NCBI GenBank assembly: GCA_025084515.1
Contig: JAJAGP010000049.1
Location: 62,001-126,000 of the forward strand
Direction: 5' to 3'
From: Ancistrus triradiatus
Lineage: Eukaryota > Chordata > Actinopteri > Siluriformes > Loricariidae
DNA length: 64,000 nt
Shown: positions 21,801 to 33,584 of the stretch, in pieces
Position numbering within the stretch: position 1 is the first letter of the stretch
Layout: every line of letters begins with the position of its first letter
The notes under the pieces: model-generated
What the model saw: the letters and a program-made list of their open reading frames with translations, nothing else
Database searches by the model: none
What the model was told of the DNA's origin: nothing
Translations under genes and position numbers: made by a program

Positions 21801-24800
21801 CTTCTCTGATTCAACCTCTTGATATATAACACAATACGGAGAGTGTTACTGTCACAGGTTTTAACTTTAAACATTTACACACAAGCGTGACTCTGCAGGA
21901 GGAAAACTGGCACTGTGTAGGTGGCTGAAGGCTAAACAGTCAGCGAGTTCCTGAAAGTGGTGTCTCACAGCCCTCAGTAGTCACCTTGGCACCAGCGAAT
22001 TATGGGCAAGGCATGTTAGAGCAGGGCACAGAGTGTCTCACTGGCCGGACTGACACATTCATGTCAGTAACAGATAGAGTCACGGTTTTATTATTCACTC
22101 CATTACACTGGAATCACATAAATCTTATCTATGCCAATCTCAGAAAACCTTTCCAAACAGACAGGACCGGGCTAGACAGAAGAGCATGTCATTATAACAA
22201 AAGCCATGTTGTTACTTTCAGCGTTTTCTGAGAACAAGCAGGAACGAGATACATTTGTGTGGCTCTGACTGATAAGGTGCTAAGTGATATCATGTGTCAT
22301 AGAATATGGAAACGTGGATTGAAATAGGTTATATAGCCAAACGTTTGTCCCTATTTGCTGCTATAGCAGCCTCTACTCTTGTGAGAAGCTTCCCACTGAT
22401 TTTGGAACCTGACTTTGAAGGCAGGCGCTGATTTTGGGCAAAGCCCTGGCTCAGGGTTGCTATTCCATTTCATCTCAAAGGTGTCTGATGGAGTTAAGGC
22501 CCTGTCTCTGTGAAAATCAATCAAGTTCTCCGTCCAAGTTGGCAAACCAATTTCTAAATGAACTTCGTTTTAGGAGAGCAGGGCAGAAAGCTGATGATCT
22601 GACTCGTTTTAGGTGGAAAGTCTCGTATTGAGAGTCACTGAGGTGTTCAGTACAGCCCATTACACTGTTTGTCTGAGATTCCATGCTTTTATGATTCAAA
22701 TTATGAACATGTTAGCGCACTTTGCTTCATACTTTCCTGTTTTGGAACATTTCACAAATATAATTCGCTACTCGTTGAATGATTGTAAGTGTCCTAAGCG
22801 TCTCCTCTCCTTCAAGCTCCGGAGCTCAGGACGCCGATTGGCTGAGCACCAAAGACAGCGGGCATGGTGAGAGCGAACCTGGAGACGTGGACTGGGAGGC
22901 AGGCAGGGACTCCCCTATCGACCCCTTACTGGAGGAGGGCCTCAATAACCTGCTCAACAACGCTGGTAAGTCTTGATGTGTCTAATTTGTAAGTCCATAG
23001 AGTACTGTGCAAAAGTCTTAGGCCACCATTGGATTAGATATACTGTTTTGTAGCAATGCTGTAATGACCATATATACATATTGCTCAGTCTCTTTATTGG
23101 AATACAACCAATAGAGGAAATTGATATGTAAACAAAAACAAAAAACAGCTTCTGTAGGCTACAGTGGCAAGTATTCAGTGTGAGCTCCCCTTAGACTTGA
23201 GCAATAGCAGCACCTGGGAGCTTCATCGAGGTGCCAAGTTGACCCTTCTACAGTCTGAGGAAGCTTGATCAGAAATGGTTTTTGGAAGGGTAGCAGCCAA
23301 AAAACATTTTTTTTTGGAAGAGTGTTATGGAAGAAACAGTGGAATATGGAAGAATTCGGACTTTGGAAATATTGCAAACTTGGACTGAACCCAATAGTCT
23401 GGTCCAATAGTCAAAAACATGTTATATAAGGCCATTATACCAGTGCTAAAACAACAAATCTAATGGCGGCCTAAGACTTTTGCACAGGTACTTTGCACAG
23501 GTATTTGTTGACCAGAAGACTCCTAACAAATTCCTTTATAGCATCTATAACCGGATAATCTTATTCCAATCTATTTAGCTATTAAAAAGGAAAAAAATGA
23601 GTTTAACTGCCTTTTACATAACATTTGCTTTTCATGCTAAAAACAAGTTTTGATTGACGTGTTCATGATAAACTAATTGCGATAAGACTGGACCTAAAGA
23701 GAAGGGTCAAAGCAATGCAAGACGTACGCATTGTATAGAGACTGTACAATCAAACGTCACGATTTGCATGCATTTTAGGCAATCCAGAACTCCTTTCCAG
23801 ACAAAAAGAGGACATGTCTCAGAAAAACAGGACGTAGGGTCATCCCATATCACCGACTTAGCTGAACTGTAACAGTTTCCTGTCAGAGCAGCTTGGTCTG
23901 CCCCAGTCGCCATGAATGAATATCTTTATTAGCACCACATTTCATTTCACACTCTTTTACTGCAGTTAAACGTTCAGGCATCCCTGTTTAACTCATCGTC
24001 CAATTGTGTAAACCTGTCAGGAATCCTTAGTAGTATTTTGAAGCAGGGCCTGTAGCGTCCTCCAGGACCTTCATGAACCTCTGACCTACAACACAAGAGC
24101 TGAAGCCTCAGAATTACACTGCAGACAGAAGCCTGTAATTCTGAGAGCTGCCAGCATGATTTTCCAAGTCCACTCCCAAGAGCGTAACAACAACACAAAA
24201 CTAAAACCAGCTAGCATTTAGTGTAGTCTTGTCTCTAGAACTGTCAGGCTGAACTCGATGAAATGGAACACGCCTCTTAAGTGTAGTATCATGCGACTGC
24301 ATTAACATATACAGTAGAATCATATATGAGCTTTTAATTTGTAGTCAACAGGAAAGTGAGTGGTAATAACAGAGCACTCCGCTATGAAACATGAAGCTAA
24401 GACTATAACTGACAGGCACTTGAATCTGTAAGGAAAAATTCACCCTTTCATAAACAGTCTAGACTGTCACATAGTAAGATTATAAATCGTGTAGTAGTAC
24501 AGATTTTATAGGTGGTACAGCCTCTCAACTCCAGAGATCTTCGGTTCGATCCCGACCTCGAACTCCACCTGTGTGGAGTTTGCATGTTCTCCCCATGTCT
24601 GTCAGGGTTTAGTCCAGGTGCTCTGGGTCGCTCCCACAGTCTAAAGACATACGTTATGTTAATTGGTGTTTCTAAAGTGCCCTTAGTGTGTAAGTTTGTG
24701 CGTCCTATAATGGATTGGCACCCTGTCTAGGGTTGTTCAAGCCTTGCGCCCTGTGCTGCCAGCAAAAATGAATGAATGAGTGAATTAATGAATGCGTCTG

Positions 24801-27800
24801 ATTTAAGGGTGGGCAATATGTGTAAATTTAGGTATCGTGATAGACAGTATCAAATCGAGGATATTGTCAGAGCTTAAGGACCAGCTGCATGCTTCATTAT
24901 AAAGAGTGTAATTATTCCTGTTTAACTGGATTAAGTGCAGCACATTTTGAATAAAAATCTCTTTACTCATATTTGGATAGCAGCTTTTAAGAACTGGACA
25001 CCACTGATGCATTTTGTCTGCAATATATGATATTTGGACCATATCGCCCATCCCTAGTCTGATTAGTATCGTTGTAACCTATGATCTATTTACCTTTATT
25101 AGAGGAACAGGATTAAATATGACATATTTTCAATTGTATGTACATTATTGGACAAAAGTCTAAGGTCACCGTTAGATTTGTTGTTTTAGCAATGGTATAA
25201 TGACCATATATAACATAGTGTAGATGATTGGACACAAGTATTTCAAACTAGGATTTGTCACTCCACTGATCTTCATTCCAATATTTCTGAGCTTTGGAAT
25301 ATCTCAGCCTTTTCACCCTGTTCCCCTTCTGACAAAGTGGTTTCTTGGCTGCTACCCTTCCAACAAAACCCATTCCTGATCAAGCTTCTTTAGACTGTAG
25401 AAGGGTCTGTAACAGATGCTGCTATTGCTCGAGTGTAAGGACAGGCCACACTAAATTACTTGCCCTTGTAGCCTCAAGAAGCATTTTGTTTGTATTCAAA
25501 TGAAGAGATTCCAATAAAGATTTCTAATCTAACGTGTCCTAAGACTTTTGCACTGTACTGTACTGTACTGTAGGTTGTGGTATTTGGTTGTAATGCTGTA
25601 TTTAAGCTCTCTGCATTGAACACACACATATTTGTTTATAATGTATATACACTAAGCAGTCGGTGGACCTGTTTGAGGAGTGTGTTTGTAAATGCGGTAT
25701 GTGCTTCCTTCCATCTATTGTTCTGCTTTTCGTCACAATCTGACATGACAGGGGAGCTTTGGTTCCTTTGGTTTGTTTTTGAACCCTTTTAAGAGCCTTT
25801 AGGTCAAGGCAGGGGTTCCTTATCTTTACATGGAGCTGTGTGATGGGGTGAAGGTACTGAATGATGTGTGTGTATGAGTGTAGCAGATTTGTGTCTCGCT
25901 CCGGGGTGTCGTCTGTTAGCAGGGTTACTCATGCTGATCAACAGGGCCCGTCACACTTTGAAGTGTGTTAAGTGCAGAGGTGTATTTCGGAGTCCTGCGG
26001 GTACGCATTCCCGCTCTGTCCCTCTCACATGTGCTATCAGGTGGTAACGCTATCCTGCTGCTTTGAAACACATAAATACACTGCCCTGAACAGTCCTACC
26101 TCATCTATCCTGAGGCTGCTCTTATCCTCGCAGTTCTTTCACAGACAGACGAAATGCAGGGCTGAGATGAAGCATTTTCAGCACATCGCTTTGAACCCCG
26201 AGTCTGTGGTGTATGTATCACCCCTGGAGCTACCCGTGCTCACACACAACCCTGATCCTATAGGACAGGAGAGTAAAGGTTGCCAGATTTATTCCCATAC
26301 TGATTAATGTTACTAAATTCAAAACGTTACTAGGCGTTCAAAAATATTTAAGTATAACCATAATCATAAACAGAAACCTATGCATTATTATATGAAAATA
26401 AGTCCAGTTATAGTGACTAAGGTTTAGCTTTGTTTTATGTACTTGGGTAACATTTAGGTGGCACCAGATTTAATATGAAAAAATATTATCAGCAAACTAC
26501 TGACAAGAAAGAATGTTGTTACATATATGGAGGGAAACGGGAGTCTGTACATTAGGATTAGACTGTTTTGATTCCTCACTCACCCCTCTCTCTCTAATTT
26601 GTAATAATAAAATATAACGTAAAGACATAAACATGACCATTGTTTATTGCTGTGTGAGTATGTGGCTAATTAACGTTACAGCTAACTTAGCTAAGATAGC
26701 TAACGTTAATGACGCCAGATTTTTTTTTTTTTAACACTCGCAAAAAAATGTACTGACGCCTTTTACAACAATATTGTTTATTTTTACAATTAGAGTCCCA
26801 ACAGTAATTACATACTGACTTTAGTTTCATGTCAGTCAGAGCTGGACACAAAGCTCTGTTTGTACGGCGCTACAGCTTAAAGGTTGCCAGATCCCCCGAG
26901 AGACACAACAAACATCCAAAAAGAAGCGAGCGATCTGAAATCGTTTAGACTAAACGGAAATGGCAACCGGTTAACACTAACGGATCCTAACGGATCCTGA
27001 CCTCAGTATGTAAAATAAAGATATAGATTGTAAAGCAAGGTATAGTTCGTTAAAGTCTACAAGCGTGTAATCTAAAATGGCAAAAAATCTTAGACTACCT
27101 TTTCTGGATTTTTGCAGACCATAAATAAATCGGAAATAGCTTTACAACTGCAAAGGCTTTAATCATGTTTAGGTCAGTGGATAGGTAGGTAAATGATCAA
27201 TCAGATAATTAGATAACTTGCGAAAAGCAGATGTTGTCGTCAGTTTCCATGCATGCAGAAGCTAAATATTTTTGAAGCTCCGGGTTTACATGACTGGCAA
27301 TAATTGGGTTTCTACTTTGCAACCACCCAATAATCTCACAGATGGATGTGAGGTAAACTTCAGTAATACTTTAATTCCTAATCTCCTTGACCATAAACTG
27401 CATTTTAGGGTCTCCACAAAAGTGTTACAGAATGAAAAGCCAGTTTGCAAGTGCTCTGTTTAATTCCAGGGTTGCCAGATCCCACGACAGAAACACACTC
27501 AAGGTTAAATGTAAAAAGCCCCCAGGAGGCGAAATATCTTAGACTTACATAAGTGGACCAGGCAGACTGAGAACCTCGACTGAAATGTACAGTTTAAGAT
27601 TTTTTAAAAAACATTGTGAAGCTCGGAAGCCTGCGATGGACAGCCATGTCCAGACAGCATATTTGCCTGCATCCAGTGAATTCTGAATAATTTGGGTCTG
27701 CGTTTGCATTTCCCTTGTTTGAGCTCTATAATACTTTTCGGAAGCAAAACAGACGTGCATGTTTAAGAGTTTTAATCTATGTAGAGGCTGATCACAAGCG

Positions 27801-29862
27801 AGTTTCCCCAGCCCTTGTGTACGGAGCGTTAATCATGCATGTAACATTAGAGCCAGTCGGTAGATTAGGATGTATGTGACTGTACTGCCCTGGAAGCCTT
27901 CTGTTAGATTGTGGTCAGGCTTAGTAGGCGATCTGAGATGAGGAGTCTGGTTTTAATCAGGGAATAATTGGTTTTTGAGAGATTAACGAGATCCCCACTG
28001 TTTCCCTCATAATTATTTTTAATGAGCAGAGATCGAGTATTAGTTATTTGTTTGCAGTGGAAAGACTCAGAATGATGGCTTTAACGAGTAGCAAACTGTG
28101 TGTGTGTGTTAATAAGGGAGAAAGGCTGCGATGTGACGTTCCACCAGCGGTTAGAGTCTGTGAGTGTGTGCACTGATGTGGTCCACGTGGGTTTGTTTGA
28201 TCGTGGCCAACCACGTCTGAGCCGTCACTCACACCAACTCGCACTCCGGCAGCAGCAACACAAGGTTTCCTTTTGTTTTGGCTTTCATCTGGATGCCAGA
28301 TTGCTGAGTGTTCTCACTTTTAAGGTCCTTATTTGAAAAAAACCCCAAAATGTCCATGAAAGTGGGTAGCTGGTTGTTTAAGATTCCTAGCAGCTGCCTG
28401 GTCTGGTGATCGGCTGTTTGATGATTCACGTGTGGTTGAGAACCGCAGGAGCCCCAGTCTTCCGCCCATTCACATAGCAGCACTTGGAATGAACAGGCGA
28501 TAGTGCATGGACCTAATGCCATTTTGGTTTGTGTTTAGTCTGGGTAATGGGACGCCTGTGCAGGACGCTTCAGGATTTTGAAATAGCAGGCTGTTTGGTT
28601 TTAAATGTTGCTAGCGTTCTCAGATTTCAGTGTGTGTGTTAGAGGGGGCTGTTAGTGATTTAGACTGGCGCGGTTTAAGGCCAGTGGGCTACACTTGTCC
28701 TGCCATGAACCTCATTAGTTCTGCAGGGAGGAAACTGCAAAGGTTAAGGTCAAAACACAGCTGCGTTTCTCCTCATAAAGCAAACCGACACTCGATTTAT
28801 TTGTTCAGATCATTTACTGACCAATTAACTGCATTTGGGTTTTTAGAGCTTACTTGGCCCCCTATAGTCTGGACCCCTGCTGTGTGGTGAAGGGGTTTAG
28901 TAAAAATGATTTTGTTTCCTAAATGTGTTTTAGGTGTAGAGAAAGTGACATGCAACAAAACCCTCTAACATATATATATATATATATAGTACATACTGGA
29001 TCGTTGCAGGACTGAGCAAATGAACAGGTTCCTAATAAAGTGAGGCTTTGGGTCACAGATTGGGATAAAACTCAGTTTTGCAGTGGAAGCTCAGGAGCAG
29101 TTTACACTATTTGTGTGACGCGAACACAGTAAACAAGCCACATTCAGAGGAGTCTGAAGGAAATGCCTAAATACAGATGAATGCACTCATCTTCTCAACG
29201 TTTCCTGTTATTCCTGCATGCTTACTGGTTTGTTTTTCAGCGGAAGGAGGACAGATATTTTAGCCATTGTCATTTGCGGCCTTAAATAGTTTTCCCCATC
29301 CACATGTAGCGCTCGGATGGAAGTCCGCTCATCCCACTCTTTCCACAATTAAAACAAATAATGACGCTACTTGGGCCTCAAACATTTGTGGAGAACCAAA
29401 GTGCACACATTCCTACGTCTTAGCCATGTCGGTTAGTATAAAACCCTCAATCAGTTTTCTCTCTCCTCTCCAGATGACGTGTTCTCTGACGCTCACGACC
29501 CGGCGTGGATTGCTCGGCTCTCCCTCCCTCTGACCAGCGACTACCACGACAACCTGTACGTCCCTGACGGGCTTCCACCTCCAGACACCCCGAACTCCAC
29601 CTTAGGAGACCCTGATGACTCTGCCTCTTTCTCCACTTTTGGTAAAGCCCCGGAGAAGACCTCACTGAGGGGTGAAGCTCTGTTATCAGAAGTGAGCACG
29701 CTCTTCGAGATGCTCCTGACGCAGAAAGCAGACGCTCAGCCGCGCTCAGACGTCCTGTACAGACTTTCTGCTGCATATCGGCGATCCCTCGGCCTGGACG
29801 GCCATCGTGGGCCGAATGAAAAATCCCCCACATTGCACTGTACCACGCCGAACCATTACTGA
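16031..29862 (+). CDS. pcdh12: Protocadherin-12 (whole gene, four coding exons)
   Basis: Exons are 16031-18841, 21159-21250, 22817-22965 and 29474-29862, which together encode 1146 aa (human PCDH12 is 1184). A signal peptide (about residues 1-17) is followed by six cadherin repeats. Their calcium linkers are visible as DLNDHDP (about 122), DSNDNSP (230), DVNDNAP (338), DENDNAP (448) and DVNDNYP (558). A membrane helix spans about 711-735, followed by the CRPEKRDSRAYNCR-type juxtamembrane block of PCDH12. PCDH12 (VE-cadherin-2) is a non-clustered protocadherin mediating homophilic adhesion, notably in endothelium, without the catenin-binding tail of classical cadherins. The identity rests on match along the full length, including the small exons (QLLSLLRQGQFQP) and the last exon (DPAWIARLSLPL). 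All introns are GT-AG. The gene converges on the COMT-like gene. Confidence 0.95.
20235..20330 (-). mobile_element. SINE, left half (interrupted)
   Basis: The L2-type tail end of a tRNA-related SINE (TTTAGCAGACATCCTTACCC on the plus strand). It stops at 20330, and the head half resumes at about 20864. Confidence 0.75.
20331..20863. mobile_element. TIR element inserted into the SINE
   Basis: The ends are inverted: TGCACTTAATAATC on the left and GATTATTAAGTGCA on the right. The interior is non-coding. A related interior recurs at 27285-27480 in intron 3 (CTACTTTGCAACC, AATAATCTCACAGA). Confidence 0.75.
20864..20930 (-). mobile_element. SINE, right half with B box
   Basis: It resumes the SINE with GGGATTTGAACCCTGGCCC (reverse B box), as in the uninterrupted copy at 13553. 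Confidence 0.75.
21159..21250 (+). CDS. pcdh12: pcdh12 exon 2
   Basis: It encodes the conserved tail block QLLSLLRQGQFQPRPNFRGN between a TTCCACAG acceptor and a GTGAGT donor, ending in phase 2. The acceptor is a CAGCAG tandem, so the exon could also begin at 21162, with one Gln fewer. Confidence 0.9.
21328..21622. mobile_element. Tc1-type MITE, about 295 bp
   Basis: Inverted ends TACTGTGCAAAAGTTTTAGG and CCTAAGACTTCTGCACAGTA. It lies just inside pcdh12 intron 2 and has no transposase. Confidence 0.85.
22329..22675. mobile_element. Degraded MITE related to 11350-11761
   Basis: The interior phrases GATTTTGGAACCTGACTTTGA, GGCAAACCAATT and GAGAGTCACTGAGG match the element at 11350 in order. 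The right end is worn away. Confidence 0.65.
22817..22965 (+). CDS. pcdh12: pcdh12 exon 3
   Basis: An acidic segment containing SGAQDADWLSTKDSG and LLEEGLNNLL, equivalent to the human block around LLEEELSSLL. The acceptor is CTCTCCTTCAAG and the donor GTAAGT. The exon enters in phase 2 and leaves in phase 1. Confidence 0.9.
23000..23497. mobile_element. Tc1-type MITE, about 500 bp
   Basis: Inverted ends TACTGTGCAAAAGTCTTAGG and CCTAAGACTTTTGCACAGGT, just inside pcdh12 intron 3. Traces of the parent transposon remain in the middle. Confidence 0.85.
24507..24790 (+). mobile_element. tRNA-derived teleost SINE
   Basis: In order: a tRNA-like head with B box GGTTCGATCCC, the conserved body GTGTGGAGTTTGCATGTTCT and CTCCCACAGTCTAAAGACAT, the tail GGATTGGCACCCTGTCTAGG, and an (AATG)n end. 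It is nearly full length and lies in pcdh12 intron 3. Confidence 0.9.
25139..25572. mobile_element. Tc1-type MITE, about 430 bp
   Basis: Inverted ends resembling GGACAAAAGTCTAAGG and CCTAAGACTTTTGCACTGTA, with a short (CTGTA)n run at the right edge. It shares interior phrases with 23000-23497 (for example the text near GATCAAGCTTC). Confidence 0.8.
25573..29473 (+). other. pcdh12 intron 3, distal part
   Basis: Non-coding, apart from a relic of the 20331-type TIR element at about 27270-27490 and a short AT run at 28970-28988. The intron ends in a strong pyrimidine tract before exon 4. Confidence 0.75.
29474..29862 (+). CDS. pcdh12: pcdh12 exon 4 (terminal)
   Basis: It begins after CTCTCCTCTCCAG and encodes DDVFSDAHDPAWIARLSLPL, then a helical block (SEVSTLFEMLL) matching the human C-terminus. 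The stop is TGA at 29860. Confidence 0.93.
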
Positions 29863-32800
29863 AAGATGAACAATGTGTTGGGCCCTCCATATTTGAGAGA
29901 GATGAGCTCTCCGGTTGCTTTAGAGCAGTTTTGAGGTCAATCTGCCATTCGGGACGGTCTGTCTGGTACAGGCCATGGACAACTTGGGCTTTGTTTGTGT
30001 GTTTCTGGAACAACCTTAATTTACTGTGTTGTAACAGAGAGACTCTCATATAAAGAGACAAAGAGGCAGTGTCTGCTTCAGGCTGTAACTCCGGGTGTTT
30101 ATTAAAGAGTAACATTTTTCCACTTGGACTTTTACATGTAAAAACATTTAAGATTTTCATCAACCTTTTTGAAGTGTTGTTAAAGATGCAAGTCCAAAGG
30201 ACCTCGTGATGACTGAACTAGGTTTCTGGAACAATGGCATGGCCGACCTTTTGGCTACAAGTTTTATGTATCATACATCTGATATAGCAATACAATGTAC
30301 AGTGTGAGAATTGTTTCTTAGTTCTTTAGGCTGTCACTGACTGACTACTTGCAAAACATTTATTTGCATTTTTGTTTGCAAATGTTTGACAGAAATTCAC
30401 TTAAAATGGACCAAACATGGAATGGAAGCCAGCTCATGTAAAGAGTAGGCTTTTAGACTTTATTTATTAGAGTTTGACAAGGCAGGGCACAACAGCATAA
30501 AACATAGTTTTCAAACTTTACAACATATATGCAGACATACAGAACTGAGAACGTTACAAGGAATAAAAGATGTTCAGGTTCATCTCTTTTGGGTCCGTGC
30601 ATTGGCACGACAGATTCCCTACACCAGTGGTTCCCAACCTTTTTTCCTTGGTGACCCCCCTATGAGTATCTAAGAAAAGCAGTGCCACCCCTATCGCACC
30701 CACACAGACCAAAGTTATTCAATGCGAGTATTTTTTTGGCAAAATTTATCTTAAATCATTGCTTTTTTCCCCCCATTTTTGTTTCATTTTGGCTTCTTTT
30801 CTCTTTTCAAGACAGCTAAACATTTAGCTAAGGATCAAACATGAACCGGGCCTTACAAAGGAATAATGATGATTCATGAAGTGTAATAACTCTTTTTCAG
30901 TGAAAGTATCTTAAGTAAATTTATAATACTGTTCTTTTTCCAGTGCGTGTTATTTGAATTTTATTTAACGTGCAAATTATATTTTGACAAACTCGGAGCA
31001 GACAAAGCCTTACGCACCTCCAGTGATGTTTGGAGCCCGGGTTCGGACCCATGGGCCTACGCTGATGAAGCCAATACGTAGGCTGAAGCTATAGTTCAGT
31101 AGAGGGGATGAACTGTCCTTAACCATGTTGGACCGAGCAGCAGCTACTCTATACTAATTATATAACAAACATCTACATCTACTGTAACATGGATTTACAT
31201 GCCAGGCTTCTACAACGTGATGTAAATCCGTATGTAGTGAACAGGAGTGATGAGTGTCAGGCGTTACACATCGATGCCTGAATTGCTACACATTTCTGCT
31301 TGATCACTGATCTATGACGAGGCAATGGTCTAACCCTGTACTGTAACAGGTATTACTTCTGTATCATGCTAATGTACGTTCTCTTTAGCCATAAGTGTGT
31401 ACCTTGTTATTTAGAGCTGTAACGAGACCTAAGCAAATTAACCGGAAATGTTCCATTCAACTCCTCAAAGCTGCTTTTCTCAGAGTAGTTAACAGGACTT
31501 GGAGAAGGAAATTGGCCCTTTGTCTTCTTCTAAGACTAAACACTAACAGAACGAGTCCTGTCTCTGAGGAGGAATGTGTGAAATTTTCGACCACAATGGA
31601 CTTCAACAGCGCTGCTTCCTCAGGCTTTCAGCAGCTCCCGATTATTGTTTCCTGCCTTCCTTTTGTAAATACTCGACTTAATAGGGAGCTCAATATGTGG
31701 GGAATTCTGGATGGCTCTAAGCCTACACCAGCACAGACTGGCACTGATTCACTGGTATTAGACTAGATGTAGCAATAGAAGTCAAGTGTTTCAGTGAAAA
31801 CTGGATTGACCGGAATCTGTTAGTATATGGTCTTAATGCAATATTTTTGGCAACCACTGGTAAAATAATGTGCAAATGAACAAAAAGGAGCCATTAGAAA
31901 GTTCTGAGACATTCTGAGACAGAAAACAGTAGTGGATCATCTGGAAACGTGGTCAAACCTTTGCATATTTTCAAATGTATGCATTAACATATGCAGAAAC
32001 AGGTCAAATTTAATGGTTCAACAAAGCCAGTGACCAGCGAAGTCACAACTGTAGGACTGACAAAAAAATTTAATTGTCTAAAACTTGGTCCATAGGCTGA
32101 TCCTGGTCCAAATATCTGCTACCCAAGTGAGAGAAGATTTACTGTCAAACTCTATCAAAACTTCATAACAAATCATTTATTCAGTGATTTTCAGTGATTT
32201 AACTTTGGTCTATTCCTGAAAACAAGTTCTAATACACAAGGCATCCAGATAAAAACCCATTACTAATGAATCTGTAAGGTATTCTTACACATCAGATGTA
32301 AATTTTCTTCTAGTAAACATTGTTATGAAATGTTTTTTTACATGTATAGAAATGATAGCACTTTGTATATAAGCTTTTGTATGCTATATGAACCAATAAA
32401 TTTCTGAAACATTAGTCGAATTTTTCTGTTAAAGACCAGCCATATTGATTACTGTAGCTTATTATTTCTCAGACCCCCATGAACACAGGGCGCAGAAACA
32501 AATGAGTCTTAAGACGTACTGCACCTCACAGTGCAGCTCATTTTAAAAATAGGATTTAAAAAAAAGCGTGTAAGCAGCAGTGATATCCTGCTCAGTGTCT
32601 GAGGTAACGCGGTACAAAGTGACACATTACAGTAACCTAAACACATTTTCCTGTTACGTAGTAATGCATTACTGTAATTGATTAACAAAAAAATCGGTGT
32701 CCAAAGCATTCACAACAAACATTCTCTACTTGGCCCACTGACGGAAGAAACCAGGCGTTCTGAAGCTTTGAATCGTTTGAATCGATTCAGAAAGCGAGTC

Positions 32801-33430
32801 AGTCTTTCAAAACACTCTGCAGCGCACCTTAGCGACATCTGCTGGCCAGATATGCGCAACTGCCTCAGAAAATCCAGAAAATCTCCACACGAAACGATCT
32901 AAACTTGAATATGAATGTTGTTTTCTTAAATAAAGCATTTAAAGGACTGTTGGCTGGTTTTTCTTGTACTCTCTAGATAGTACAGAAGAAAATTAGTAAT
33001 TGCAATATATTTCATTTTTGGGTAACTAATCCAGATCAGACATACAGCACGAGTGTCGTTGTGTTCCATTTTCTCTGTGTAATTCATAAAAAACTCGTTA
33101 TACATGCTTAATACTTCGTATTCATATACAAAATATGTTGAGATTAGCTACAAAACCCGAAATATGTACAGTATCTTAAAAGGTAAACATGTAATTTGAT
33201 ATATATGAGTTTCCAAATGTTTTCTAAGGTCTTAGTTGACTTAAGGCTTATTTCTAGATTAATAGAGAGTAATAAATGAGCATCTCATGACGTCGTGCTT
33301 ACAGTCCTCTGCTCTACATAAATCAATTCAGAATTAAAATGCATACCAAAAATAAACAATCCATACGTACGTTATAATACCCTCCCTGAGATTCCACATG
33401 AATCTAAATTTCCCCTCAGGTCTTACAGCA
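29863..33430. other. pcdh12 3' flank / convergent intergenic region
   Basis: It holds the pcdh12 3'UTR of unknown length and the spacer to the COMT-like gene. A CAGTGGTTCCCAACC motif at 30632 looks like the end of a hAT-type element, but a partner end was not found. No further gene was seen. Confidence 0.5.
30101..30106 (+). terminator. Candidate poly(A) signal of pcdh12
   Basis: ATTAAA 240 bp after the stop codon. Later AATAAA motifs at 30562 and 32393 are alternatives. Nothing in the sequence alone decides which is used. Confidence 0.35.
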
Positions 33431-33584
33431 TTAACTCTCTTCACGTGGATGCGGATCGGTGTAACAGCGAATCTCCAGCATGTCCTTCAGCTGTTGGTTC
33501 ACTCTGTAGTTCTCTGGCCTGGAACTAATGTATTTCAGCACGGCCTGAGTTCCGGGTTCCTGAGATCCATTTAGTACAAGGACA
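33431..33584 (-). CDS. COMT-like exon 4 (C-terminus)
   Basis: After TTTCTTTCACTAG it encodes VLVLNGSQEPG, where COMT has VLLADN, and then MLEIRCY, which aligns with GLEKAIY. The stop is TAA. Confidence 0.8.

Noticed and set aside
24507..24790. tRNA gene
   Set aside because: It has a B box, but it is followed by the conserved SINE body and an (AATG)n tail, and no cloverleaf could be formed.
29447..30163. 238-codon minus-strand frame opposite pcdh12 exon 4
   Set aside because: It is antisense to a confirmed exon, has no recognisable domain, and half of it lies opposite the 3'UTR.
31395..31766. 123-codon frame in the pcdh12 3' flank
   Set aside because: It starts from a non-AUG or weak context, shows no domain, and has no exon partners.
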